64,000 nt of DNA, from contig NC_079875.1 of NCBI RefSeq assembly GCF_029227915.1, forward strand, positions 4,028,001 through 4,092,000, given 5' to 3'. Source of the stretch: Hydractinia symbiolongicarpus (Eukaryota; Cnidaria; Hydrozoa; Anthoathecata; Hydractiniidae). This document shows positions 48,603-61,600 of this stretch, piece by piece. Every line of letters begins with the position of its first letter. Position 1 is the first letter of the stretch. Both the position numbers and the translations under genes were made by a program. The notes under the pieces are model-generated. The model searched no databases. It was given only the letters and a program-made list of their open reading frames with translations, and was not told where the DNA came from.

Positions 48603-49397
48603 ATGCATCGCAGGCTGTTTTTGTGTGTCTTGTTTGCAGTGATTGCCTTGTCTGTAGGTAAACCTAATCCATGCGATAAGGGACCTGACTACTGGTGTGA
48701 AAATGAGGAAAAAGCAGCCAGATGTGGTGTATTAGAGTTCTGTAAACTCAAATACCCTGAAAAAATGAGATTGGAAACACCAAAAGCATACAAAACTGCA
48801 GCTCCAGTAAAGGTTGAACTCTATTATGAAAGTCTATGTGGAGGTTGCAGAGCCTTTATTATGCAACAACTTTTTCCCACATTTCAAAAATTGGCTGCTT
48901 CTCAAATCATAGATATTGGATTGTATCCTTATGGTAATGCACGTGAAACACAAGTAGGACAAAGTTGGAGATTCGATTGTCAACATGGCGAAGAAGAGTG
49001 CGCATTAAACTTAGTTGAAACATGTGCTTTACATCTGCTTGTTCATCAGAATCAGTTTATGCCATACATTCATTGCCTTGAGTCAAATCCTAGTATGGAA
49101 AATGCTAAATCTTGTGCAGCTCAATTCAAAATTGAATGGGGACCAATTGGCAGCTGTTCTAATGGAACACAAGGTAATCACTTGGAACATGAGATGGCTA
49201 CAAAAACAAATGCGTTAAATCCTCCACACCAATATGTACCATGGATCGTTGTGAATGGTGTTCACACAAATGATATTCAAGAAAGTGCACAAACTGATTT
49301 GATGCATCTCGTTTGCCAAACGTACACTGGTGTTCAACCTCATGCCTGTCGAATCCATGCACAACCACCTAAGGCAACAAAATGCTACAAAAATTAG
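48603..49397 (+). CDS. IFI30: Gamma-interferon-inducible lysosomal thiol reductase (GILT), 264 aa, intronless
   Basis: GILT reduces disulfides in proteins inside lysosomes and phagosomes at acid pH. The chosen ATG gives a clean signal peptide (MHRRLFLCVLFAVIALSVG). An in-frame ATG at 48474 would put a lysine-rich stretch before it and is less likely. A saposin-A-like cysteine segment follows (about 24-52, CDKGPDYWCENEEKAARCG). The active site is CGGC at residues 79-82 inside ESLCGGCRAF. The family signature CQHG-x2-EC-x2-N-x4-C is intact at 126-141. The YVPWIVVNG block is at 211-219, with further cysteines and one NGT glycosylation site. Length fits invertebrate members. The coding region has no intron, unlike its neighbours. 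An AG at about 48509 could end a 5' UTR intron. AATAAA occurs at 49815. Confidence 0.95.
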   Translation: MHRRLFLCVLFAVIALSVGKPNPCDKGPDYWCENEEKAARCGVLEFCKLKYPEKMRLETPKAYKTAAPVKVELYYESLCGGCRAFIMQQLFPTFQKLAASQIIDIGLYPYGNARETQVGQSWRFDCQHGEEECALNLVETCALHLLVHQNQFMPYIHCLESNPSMENAKSCAAQFKIEWGPIGSCSNGTQGNHLEHEMATKTNALNPPHQYVPWIVVNGVHTNDIQESAQTDLMHLVCQTYTGVQPHACRIHAQPPKATKCYKN

Positions 49398-50174
49398 AAC
49401 TTATCTTTTTCTCATAGTTTTTTTAATTTGTTTTTTAATTTGTTAAATGAAATTTGTACGAAAAAAAACTTTAAAGATTTTTGAACTAGAAATTATGATA
49501 GAAATTTAAACCCTCTTGTGTTTGAATCATTTTAAATGGTGGTTCTGAAATGAATCGAAATATTATTTTCTGTGTTTATGTTGATCATGTGTATATATGC
49601 ATTGTATCTTATATGTTTACTGAAATATAATTGTTCTCTAGATCAACCAACTTATTCTCTCTGTGCTGTTAAGATGTGTGTTTTTTGAAAAATATATCAA
49701 AACAACAAAATGCTTAAAAAATTTTGATGGGTAGTTTCTCAGTAGTTTTTGCTAAAAATTAATATGAATATAACAAAATGTGGTATATTCGTGCCCTTAT
49801 TTTCCCCACAAAGTAATAAAAAAATAAACTTCTGGACACCTTGTTAGGTTAATAACGTAGTACACATGCAACAAGGTTTATGTCACTATAAAGCGAGCTT
49901 TTAGGAACAAGATGGATTGTTTCCATGGAATATCTGAGGAAAGCTATTCTTAAAATGTCTGCTTTAAGTACAATATATGCCATGGCACAAAAACATTTAG
50001 TAACTCAAAACCTGTCTCAAATCGAGTCTGGTAGCAAATAGTTCAAAACAAACTCCCTTTTTTCCTCTTAAAGACGTTATTTTTCCCCTTACAGGCATTA
50101 CATTTTTAGTCTGTTATGGTTATTTTAAACTCAGAAATAACAGTATTGCCGCGACTTCTGGCCAGGTCTGTAAA
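49398..50174. other. Spacer between GILT and GKAP1
   Basis: GILT 3' UTR with possible polyadenylation hexamers near 49815, then the presumed GKAP1 promoter and 5' UTR. Nothing else recognised. Confidence 0.5.
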
Positions 50175-50225
50175 ATGTCACAGATGTTTTTGTACGATTC
50201 TCGGAATCAGCCTCAGAAATATAAA

Positions 50226-53200
50226 ATGGCGTCGCACGCGGTTGGTAGATTTGCTGCACTAGAGATTGATAGCGACGAAGAAACTAGGAAACAAGCCCAA
50301 ATCTCTGAACAAAAATCTAATGCTTCTAAAAATGCGAAAAAGAAAGCTCGTAAAAAGAAAAAGGCTGCTGCTGATAGTGCTGCAACTAATGAGGTAAGGT
50401 GTAAAATTCAGTACAAATGTGGATTTAGCTATACACCACACACACACTTGCAAACGAATAAAAGGCTAGTCTGACAGTCGTAGTAATCCCACAGTATTTA
50501 TTTCTAAGTGTGATAACTCTAGGTCTGGGTACTTTGGTAGCTAGCTAACTATACGTATTTTATTCTAATTATTTTTTGAAATTCAGCTTTCTGTACCCTT
50601 TGATATTTTTTGCCTCTGTAAATTGAATTTTATGTAGGAAGGCTTTCTGGTTGCTTGCTTCAGCCTGAATGTATATGCAATGTATTTGTTTCAGTTTGAA
50701 ATATGCATATCTATAGCTAGCTAGCTATTTCAGTCAGGGAAAATACTGGGAGATCTTACAAAAGCAGTTTTTTTTTCAAAATGATGTGTCTATGGTACTG
50801 CATGCTTGACAATAAATCTTGAAGATGCTTGATCTGACCTGCAAAGCTTGTCCTGCATTATGTCAAATGCAATTTTTCCAACCACTTTGCAGGAACGTTT
50901 TTGAAATGCTTAGGCCGAAGGAATTTGTACCTTAGTTTACCGTCTTCTGTATCTCAGGCGTACCATGCAGGAAATTTTCATTATTCATTATTTTGCCCCT
51001 TCGCATAGCTAGCTTGAACCCAAAACCCTCGGAGCCCGAACCGGAACTACAACGCCGAAAGACAACCTCTGGAGACTGAGACATATATCCAAAGAGCCAA
51101 GGCTTGATCGCACGACTTTGTATGGCACGCATTGGAACAAAGGCCCTTCGAAATTTAAATTAACACACTACATTACATTTGAAAACATTAAAAAAAGAAC
51201 ACTTTCGATCGATTGCGACATCAATCAAAATTACACAATAGCTTTTTCGAAATAGGATTCATTGAGTATATTTCATTTCTTTCTTTGTGGAACTGTGATG
51301 AATATGTTCATCATTTATGTGTATTAAATATTTAATTATTTTTTTGTTTATTTATTTTTTTATTATATGTTTTACTATACAGGTTCACTAATTTTTTCAT
51401 GCAGGGGTAAAGAATGTGGCTGAGGGGCGACTAAAAATCGGAGGGTCAGGAAATAAAGCATGACAACATGCGCGGTGATTCGAGTTGTTGTTGGAAATCC
51501 TCAGTGATGATGGTGTGGTGATGTGCAAAGCATGTCAGAGGGGTTTATTAAGATATTCTTTCAGTGATTACTTCATATTTTCATTCTCTGGAGGGAAAGT
51601 GAAGACAATAATGACATTTTTTTAAATAATGACATTTTTCATGCGGTGGTAAATATACATGCGGACGGCCGACAGTAAACTGAGGTACAACTTCCTTTGG
51701 CCTTATAATGAATGTGTGTAAGTGTTTTTGCAAATCCAAAAATTACCTGATTAGAGGGTTATGAAGGAAAGTGAGTATTGTACACCGCAAAGAAATAATT
51801 TATTTTGTAAAAAATTTTTATCAAAAAATTAAATAAGTTATTATTTATAATCAAAGTATATACCAGGGCCTACTCTATGGGAGGAGGGTGAGTGGGTATG
51901 GACACCCCACCTTTTTGCAAAGTGATTTTTTTCTTGAGGGAGAGTAAATCGAATTTACGAAGCGAAGGTAAGTATGTGTTTCACAGCTGTTTCCTTTTTA
52001 AGAATGAAACTGTAAGAAAGCATTTCAGTGTTTGTGTTTTTTATTTTTGAAATCTTACTGTAAAGAAAGTAAGTCATCTCAGTTGTCTGACAAAGCTAGT
52101 CCTTGTTGGTGCAGCAACAAGTGCTACCTCCTCATTAGCCCATAGACTGAAAACTTGGCTTAGATTCACCATGTAGGAAAAGAGCTTTAATGCATTGGCT
52201 ATAGTAGGTTTTTAATGCATTTGCTTAGCACGGGTACCCCAACAAGAAATAACGCAGGATCTGGCACTGTCATTGTGTAAACTTGTTCACGAAGACCTAT
52301 TTTTATATATTATATGCACAAAACATTTTTTCTATTGTCGTAGAGCATTGGTTTTCTGTGAATTATCAACATCTCGAGGATTTAAAAATTAAAAAATCAA
52401 CCAATCACATCAAAGCAATTAAAGTGTAGTTTTTTCACAGACCCAGATGGAAGCAATAGATTGATTAAAATCTTTCCTTTTTTCTAAAACTTCGCTTTAT
52501 GTTACATTTGTCCCGCACCAATATGCACTTCTTTCTAAATAATCGCTTTTTGAAGTGCCGGTAACCATATTTCTGCAAATTGATAGGAAATACTATTGAT
52601 TTAAGTATTTCTGACTATACTATTAGTGGTTTCTTTCACTTTGCTTGCTGTCCAACCAGACTCTTGGTCTATGATCTTTTCATTTTCCCAGTCAATAACA
52701 TGATCATCCTTCCAGCTATGGCCCGCAATTGTGTAAGGCTCTTTTGTGCTCTTGCATACGTTGTTTCAACATTCGTTTCATTTCACTGACATAACAGCAT
52801 CACAATCCTTACACGGGATTTCGTAGACAATATTTTATGACTCTCTAGACATATTATGTCTTTCAGATGCAACATTATCCTATGTAGCATGTTTTTTAGA
52901 TTGAAACACTGGCTTTATTTTATAATCTTTTAATACCCGACAAAGTATGTTACTTGTCTCTGGTATATACAGCATACAAATTGTAGCTACTGGTTCATTT
53001 TCTGCCTTCTCCCTGTCACTGTTCTTATCTGTTCTGTTCCTGATTTTCCTCTCAACCTTTTTAATGGTTTGTCTCGAGGACCATTTGCAAGCGAGGCATT
53101 GTTTATATGAGGTAACTCTATCATTCTCTCCAACACTTTCTTTGAGGACACTACACTTCTTTTATATGTGCTTATGGATTTACAGCACACATATACTAAC

Positions 53201-55634
53201 TAGACGGGGGGACCTGGCGTTAAAATGTCTGGTTTAGTCACAAGTAACTGTGTTAGCCGGCATTAAACTCTTTTGCACACGGCATCCAAGCTTTCATAAA
53301 AAAACAAATAATAAGCAATATCACCTGGATAGAAGATCAACAATATCTTTAGAATAAATGCTTACAAAGAATCTTTTAAGGACAGGATTTGGCTAGATTT
53401 GCATCCTTATATATATTTTTAAAGGTTTGCTTATGCTATTGGATTTAGGTTATGCCTAGTTAGGCAAATCAAACTATGTTTTTTCTTTTTTGTGGACTCA
53501 CATTTTATAATATTTGTAAACCAATTTGAAACTACATATTCTTAGGAAAAAGAACAACAATTAAGAATATCACTGGCTCTTCCTGTCAAGCTGGTTAAAA
53601 TTTATTAATTCTTTTTTAACGATGTATATAACGCAGAGACCTCATCTGGATACATGACAAAACATTTATATATGCAATTTTTAGAAAAAAATTCTTTCTG
53701 GAGTTTGAGAATTCTCAAAGAGATTCTAAAGTGTGCAGTAACTTTGCACGGTTTCCTAGAACAAAAAAGATTGACATCCAGCTTTGTTGTTCTATCAGCG
53801 CTTTAGTAATAATGTCATTTGACAACCTGTAGTTTCAAAGTCCTGTTCAGGTGTAAAAAATTGTATAACTTTTTAAAACTTCTCTGATTAAATTTATTTT
53901 TTGACAGATAAGTGGGTTGGATTATTTCTCCAGAATAATGTGTAGCTACACAATCATAAATCCTCTGTTAGTTTGTTCTATCTCCAACTTTAACCCTTCG
54001 TGCTAGTGTGGTAGGCTTTTAAGTCACTCACGTTTTATTGGATAAATATTTTTCAAATGGCCATCATTATGTGATCTGGCACCAGTCAACTATCACCAGG
54101 TCAAACACAATGTAATTCTTTTTTGTGCTGTATTCTACAGGTGAATCTACAAAGATGAGTTTTACATGATTTACTTATTGCAAAAATTTATAATGTATAA
54201 AAATATTTCACTCAAACTTAAATTAGTCTTTATTTTAATCTTTATGCCTTATATATTTTAATTTGTATGTAAAAAACTCATATCACTTGGGATTTTGTAA
54301 TAAAAATTAATTACTTTTTAAAACTACATATCTTTTTATGCTAACTGTAATTTTCAACAGGTCACACCTTTTTATAACACTTTAACAATTATCAACTACA
54401 TCAAATCAATATAACTTTGTCCAACATATTTAAGAGACTCTTGTAAGCTTCGTTAAATTTTAGCTAGTAATTTATCTAGTAATTTTACGTTTATTGTTAT
54501 TTAATTTATTTAGTTTGAACATTTGGATATCGGGATAACAATTTCACTTTACTATTTTTTTTTCTGGTTACAAACACTCTTCACCTGGGTTTACAGACTG
54601 ATAGCTATTTAGTACACAACTGCTAAAATTCCTTGATTATTTTAAGGGTTTTGTAGCATCCTTTAAACGCGATAATTGCAGCATACAGCACTTTTTGTTA
54701 ATTTTTAAAACAAACACGAACATATTTGGTTGAACACATGTTTGCTAAATATATTAGTTGAAAAAAACAAGGCTGCTGACTCTCTGTAAACTTCACACAT
54801 AAGAGCGAGCTCAGATGACTTTTCAAAAAATTAATTATTTCCAAAGTTGATTGATTCTGTTGATTCGACCACAAAAGAACGACACAAAGTGGCTAAACAT
54901 AGTTGGGTGAATTTGAATACATTAATTGAGCGAATTGTTTCCAATATGGTCTCTTTGAGACCTCTAAACTAACAGACTTTCAAATAAGTATTGTGTTTCT
55001 TATCAAAGTTAACTGCCAGTCTTTTTGGAACACAAGGCTTGATTTCCTACTATTCATAGTCGCTTCTGCCACTAGGTAAAGGCATGGTTGTTAATACTAA
55101 CAGTCAAAGCTACTTGTTTAATGTTATTTTATAGACTAGTGACAAAAAAACACAAGTTAAAAAAAACACGATAATTTCCCACATAAATTTCTACCATAAA
55201 GTATGTAGATAATATTACTGTTATGGGTAAAGCTGACATAAAGTATCGTGTGCCTATTTACTGATACAAAGAAGGTTTTCCAAGCTTGAAGGCTAGCTCA
55301 GTGTGCCAATGCTTTCTTTTGTTTAGTTACGAAACTTAGCATTTTCAAAACCAGTATCTGCAAAAGTGATACAAAACATTCATCAACAACGTCATCAGGT
55401 TTCTATGAAAGCATCAACAGTCAGTAAGCCAACGCCAGCACAACCACCTCAGAAACCAATAGAAAATGCTGATCCTAGCTGGGTGGAATGGAAAAACAAA
55501 GATGAAAACGTAAGACAATTTTTTTTTACCTTTAAATGAATTTACATAAGACATGCTGATAAACAAAGATGGACGCATATTGATAGCAGTCATTTTGTAA
55601 ATAACTGAATGGTATGTCCTCTTTAAAGATTTTC

Positions 55635-55687
<53 letters not shown>

Positions 55688-58600
55688 GTAACCAATTAAC
55701 AATTGCTGTTTAGTATGTGGTGGATCAATTTCAAAGAGACCTTGAGATAGCACTTCGAATGAGTGAGACGGACATCAAGCAAGCTCAGGTGTGTTATTAG
55801 TATTCGTTACACAGTCTATGAGTTGCAAGCAATGCTATTAAAATATATGTGATTATATTCCCAAAAAATTGCTTTAGAAAAATTTAGCAGCTAATAATTC
55901 TAAAAAAAAGACAAAGAAACTGCCAACCATGTCTCTTGAAGAATTTTCATTAACAACATTGGGTAATAACACTGCCAAGGAAGCAGTCATTAACATGCAA
56001 TCTACAAGAAATGGTAAGTCATATACATGCATATTAACTCTGCATAAAATTTTTTCAACTAAAACAAAGCCTCCTGTAAAACACTTAAAGTTCTTAATTT
56101 TAAATTCTCCTTAAGGCGACTCCAATTTAATTAGTTGTTCTACGGGCGAAGTCGATAGTAGCTTACAGTCGGTCGGTCAGCGAAATAAAAATACTTTTAT
56201 AAGGAATGTATAGTCGGAACTACCAAAAAAATAATAAAAATAACAACAGAAGAGGGTGTTACGACAACCGTTTTTTCTATGTATTTTTGCATAACGCATG
56301 CAGTTTAAATTTTTAGTTGCAAAGAAAAAATAATTGTCTCAGTAAAAAATATGTAACTAGTTCTCAAGGTGAAAAGATAACAAGAAGCCTCAAGGCTTGA
56401 AGATTTCCGCCTTGTCAAGAGAAACTTTCCACAGAGCAAAACGTCCAATGGTCGACCCAAGGCTGAGATTTCCAATTTAAAAACAGGATAAATGATTGAA
56501 TAATTGCGCAAAACTATGTGACTTAACCGCTTTTTGAGGCTTTTTTACTATTCCATTTCTGGAGTAGTTTTAGTTGTAAAAACAATGATTTGAGTCTGGG
56601 ATTGTGAGTCTAAGGTTCATGTTCTTATAACATTGTTCTTATATAAAAAAGGGGTTAAAGTAACCTGGTCTGAAAAGTATTAAATATGGGCGACAAATAA
56701 CGCAATTTAGATATACTTCCATTTAATTACACCTGAATAAATAACAAAAATATACAGATTTACACACAGTTATAAAAAGTATAAAAACTTGGGATCTACC
56801 TAGAAAGTTCTAAAAATTTTCATGATACAAATTCTGTAAAATCATAGAAGAACCATAGACGTCTAGTTTCCCTTAAAAATAATGTGAAGTAAATACTATT
56901 AACCAAAATAAGACTAAAATAAATTATATAAATATATATTAGTTTTAGTGATTCATTTTTCACAAATTAATGTTTGCAGTTTACTCTGTCAACATTTTTT
57001 TGGAAATGCTGATAATGGCTGTGTTAGATTATGGCTGACCTAAAAAAGAAAGAAAAATACTAAAAAAACATATATGAAGAACTCAAAATAATCTTAGCAC
57101 ATTAATGTGATATTGTTCTGTGCCCTATATATTTAAAGATGACAGGTATAAATGCAAGATAAAATAAAATATTTCACCATTTTATGAAGTTTTGATAAAA
57201 AAATCAGGTGATACTGTGAAACGCCAAGTATTTTTGATGTCTGTCTTTCCAAAAAGAATACCTGCGTGTTCAAAGACAAATTTTGGAAGTTTTATAAATA
57301 TTTAATTTTTTTGAAAGTTCCTAAACTTGCCTAAAAGCATCCCTAAAAAGTTATATTCAACAATGACCAATAATACCATATTTACTCTAGTCTATTATTA
57401 CTTCACCACTGGATTAGTGTTTTAACCAACAAATAGAGGTGGGTTTAGCAGGAATCCTATATTGCAGGATATATAGGCCGGATATGTTGAATTATTTTTG
57501 GGTAAAAAACCTGAGTGTAGTATTGTTTTTAGCAAAACTTAGGAATTCTTTAACAAAGTTTGAAAATATGAAGCATAAGAAGTATAAACACCTACCTCAA
57601 ATCTTTTCCAGGCTATAAGCAATACCTTTATAACTTTTTTTTTTCAATTTCAATATGCATTCAAAATTGTTGTAAGAGCCTAAACTTACCAAGGGTACAA
57701 ATTATTTGCACAATAAATTTTCCTGAAACTTATTTTTGTGGGTGAGTGGTACACAAAAATGCTTCAATTTGCAGAATATGCGAAATGTACAGTATAAATT
57801 TTTGGTTGCCTAAAGTTCAATTATTTTGGCAGAGGCAAAATCAGTATTTTGTCTAACATAGTATTCAGAAGTTAGGACATTTACAAATGAGCAACATAGA
57901 ACTTAATAACTAAAGAAATCAAAGTATGGAGAAATAAAAATTTTTTTAATTGTTGTGGCTAGCTGAAATGAAAAATTTTGCAGAATAATTTTTTAGAACC
58001 GTATTTGACTGATTTCTAAAATTTCTGTGGAACATTTTTGCAGATTTGGCCCAAAGTTCTGCAAAAAAAAGTTCCACAAAAATTTCTTCCACAGATAGTG
58101 TATGCTAATTTTGAAAATATTTTTTACAATCCATGGCAAAAAAGGCAGGATTACTTGAATAACAGGGAAACTGGATAATATAGTAAATATGTACAGTATA
58201 CTTGATGCTTTTTTAAAGCTACATTCACATGTTTTTGTGCACATCAGGGAGAATTTTTATTCATAACCTCATTTATGTAAGTTACGACACACTTACATAC
58301 AAATTAAGCTCGTATGTCAGGTTTTTTATGGAGCAAAATGTTTTGCTTGTAACACAATGTAACACAATGTAGTCCATAGGCCAAAATATGTAAGAAAAAA
58401 TGTTCGATTTAGGATTCAAATTTATAAAAATGTTTTTTGAATATTTGTGTACAAAACAAAATAGCAATTAATAAAGGACTTGTTATCTTAATACAAAAGT
58501 ACACAGCCCTTTTCATAAAGTTCATGAAGAATATTATCAGAAAATTGCACTGTAGATTTGCTTGTCAAAGTTTGTAATTCTGATCTGCTGCTGATACTGC

Positions 58601-61600
58601 ATTATAACGATGGTCGTGTTAAATATAAGAAAACACTTATTTTACGTTCTTTATGTGAAACTTTATATGCAATACAGTCTGTAGCTAGTTAGCTACATGA
58701 CATGCAAATGTAGCTTAAATTGGTCAAACGTTCCTGAAAAATACTGCACCTTTTAGGCTATTAATCATCAGTTTTGGTTCCCAAACTGTTAAGTCAGGTA
58801 ATGGGTTTGATCCCTCACTACATATAAGGAAGGCCATTTTATAGTTGGACAGAAATGCTAGGGAAATGCGTAGCGTAAGTAAGTGCTTTAAACACTCTGA
58901 ATAATCGCAAATGTAAATCACTTTAACATAGCTAAGTAACAAACTAGCTAGAACATACAGCATTTTTACCTGAGAAGTCTCATCGACCAAAAATCCTGTT
59001 TTGCAAAACATTGATTTGGAGTTTCAAACATATCAAGAGAAACGGTAACCGATTGTTTTGGGCAAGAAACTTTGGCCTGTGGGACCTGAAACTCGAAGAA
59101 CTTCGAGACAAAGCACCACAGGAAGCCACGATATCAGGTTCTGACAATCTGAGACCCTATTGGCTAAAAAATCAAATAACGCATTTCTATCGGCTTTTAA
59201 GAAATTAAACAACTTCCAGGCCCAGGGTAAAATACCTTATTCTGGACACCGCGCGTCCAGGCTATAGGTGGTCCCTATCTCTCTATCTTCCAAGGCGATT
59301 TTAAAGATTCCGCCTTACGCGGCGGAAATCAAAAATACTTGCATGCTCAAGAACTTGTATTTAAAAGTTATGCAGCAAGAATTATTCTTGTGCTGTTTTG
59401 AAAGTTGTACAGAATGTACTTGTATTGCTTGAAAGTCTTACAGCAGGTTTTGCGCTGTTTCCAAACTTATACAGGAAGTTACTCTTCTCCTACTTAAAAT
59501 AATAAAACAAACAATTTGTGTTCTTTTAATGTTTTTTGCACAGTTTTATAGGAAAATCTTAATTTAAGTGCAAATTCTTTTTCGGACTATGGTGGTTTAG
59601 TTGAGAATATTTAAAGTCTTTCGCAACGGTAAAATCATTTTTTTTAAATTCATAACGGAGGAGGGTGTTACGATAAGCGTATTCTATCTTGTTTTAGTTA
59701 TTTTTTCTAAATGGTATCAACTGTATTACGAAGGAGGGTGTTACGACAATAATCTGTCTTGTTTCTCGCTTGTATTATAACTAATTTAGCGAAAGTAGCT
59801 AATTTTTGTTATAAATCACATAAAAATTTAAAAACTTCTGTTGAACCACGTAAATATTTTTGTGATTACACAATTAGCGCATCGCGCATTTTAGTTTTAT
59901 TGCAACAAATTACCACGAACAGAGAATCAACTTCCAGTGGCCTTACCAACAGTGGTCCTAAGTAAAGTAACGTTATTGATTCACCTTGTATAGTATAATT
60001 GTAGATTGACATTCAACCAACAAAAAATAACATCATTGATTATCTTCTATGATCATTACAATTTCACGAGATGGGATGAGAATTTGTTTTTTTCCTTTTT
60101 TTTTCTTTAAAACTGTTTTGCTTGATATTGTTATTATTTTTTTTGTCCGAAAACTAGGGTCGGTCGGGCCCGTAGAACAACTAATTAAATCGGATTCGCC
60201 TAAACTTAAAAATGAAGGTCCTATAAAATCCTATTTAGCACACTTTTTAACAGGTAAATTCTGTCTTATACAAAATTTTAAAACTCTTTTCTTTAGTTCT
60301 GTCTTTAATGAATTGTTTCTGCTTTATCATAATTCTGCAAAATTCTTTAGTTACCTTTAAAATTTTTAGATTTTGTAACCAAAATGCTCTAAAACAATGG
60401 AAAAAAGTTTTCTTTTCTCAAAAATCTTTTATTTTTAAACAGAAAATTGTGTGGCACCCTGAATGCTGATAAAAATTATAACTAAAAAAATTTAAAAGTT
60501 TAATTTTTTCAGGGGTGAATTGCATGGGTCCAATGATAGGGAGGGAGTTAAGTCCTTTCGTACCATGAAAAATCAATTTTTTGGAGAATAGAAACTATTT
60601 TAAACTGATGTTTTGTTGTCTGCACGTTTACAGAAGCAAAGTCCAAACATTGCATCTTCATCAGCATCATTATCAGTTTAAATTTTTTTATTTTATATTT
60701 TTTAGGTTACTGTCCTGACGAGCTTGACCCTAATCATTATACAGTATGTGTTAATAATGTTTTAATTCTATGCTAAACTGAATGACCCCCCCCCCCCCCC
60801 CCCTTCCCCACAATTCTTTGTGACGATCTGGGAATTTATTTCTAATGTTAGCATTATACTGCAAGAACTGATTTGACAACCCTGTCCTTCAGTAAATTTT
60901 CTGTGTAAAAAAAACTAAAAAAACTAACGGCTATTTAAAATGTAGTTTTCATGAGAATTTATGTACTAGAGACAACCCTGACTTTTCTTTATCTATTGAA
61001 CATGTGACAATAGTAAATAATGAACAGTAATGCAGTCATGTATTTATGTTTATCATATTTTAGTATGAAACACCCTTAGATGAATCTCCAAACAGGATAC
61101 ACAATGCTGCTTCAGTGCCATCCACTTCACAAAAGAAGAACAAAAAGAAGAAGAAAAACAAAACTGAAAATAAACCATTATCAGATGTGTTGACAGAGTT
61201 ACACGATGAAAAAACCAACCCAAGTGTAAGCAGTTTCTCACGTTGTCACAAACCAATTGCACCTTTTGTCGTCATCATGTTTGCAAGCATGAAAATGTTG
61301 ATTTGATATAATGTGCTGTTTTTAGTGATGGTAGTTCTATTGTGTTTTTTTTGATTTAGGAAAAACAGGGAGATCTTATTAACTTAAATTATTATGTATT
61401 AAACATAAATGTAATAAAACGAAGTTAAAAACAAAAAAAAGGTTTTACAAGATTTTGTCTGTTCTTAGAGATCTTCAGGAAACTTCATAACATCTTTTTG
61501 CAGAATGCATGCAATGTATTAAGGGTTTTGCATTGTTCTCTGATTCTAGCACGTTAGATCATAGCACCTAATTCTAATATCTTATGAAGATTATTAGGCA

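Noticed and set aside
58785-58815. B-box-like GGGTTTGATCCC inside the 4.1 kb TIR element
   Set aside because: No matching A-box upstream and no acceptor stem. Probably chance.
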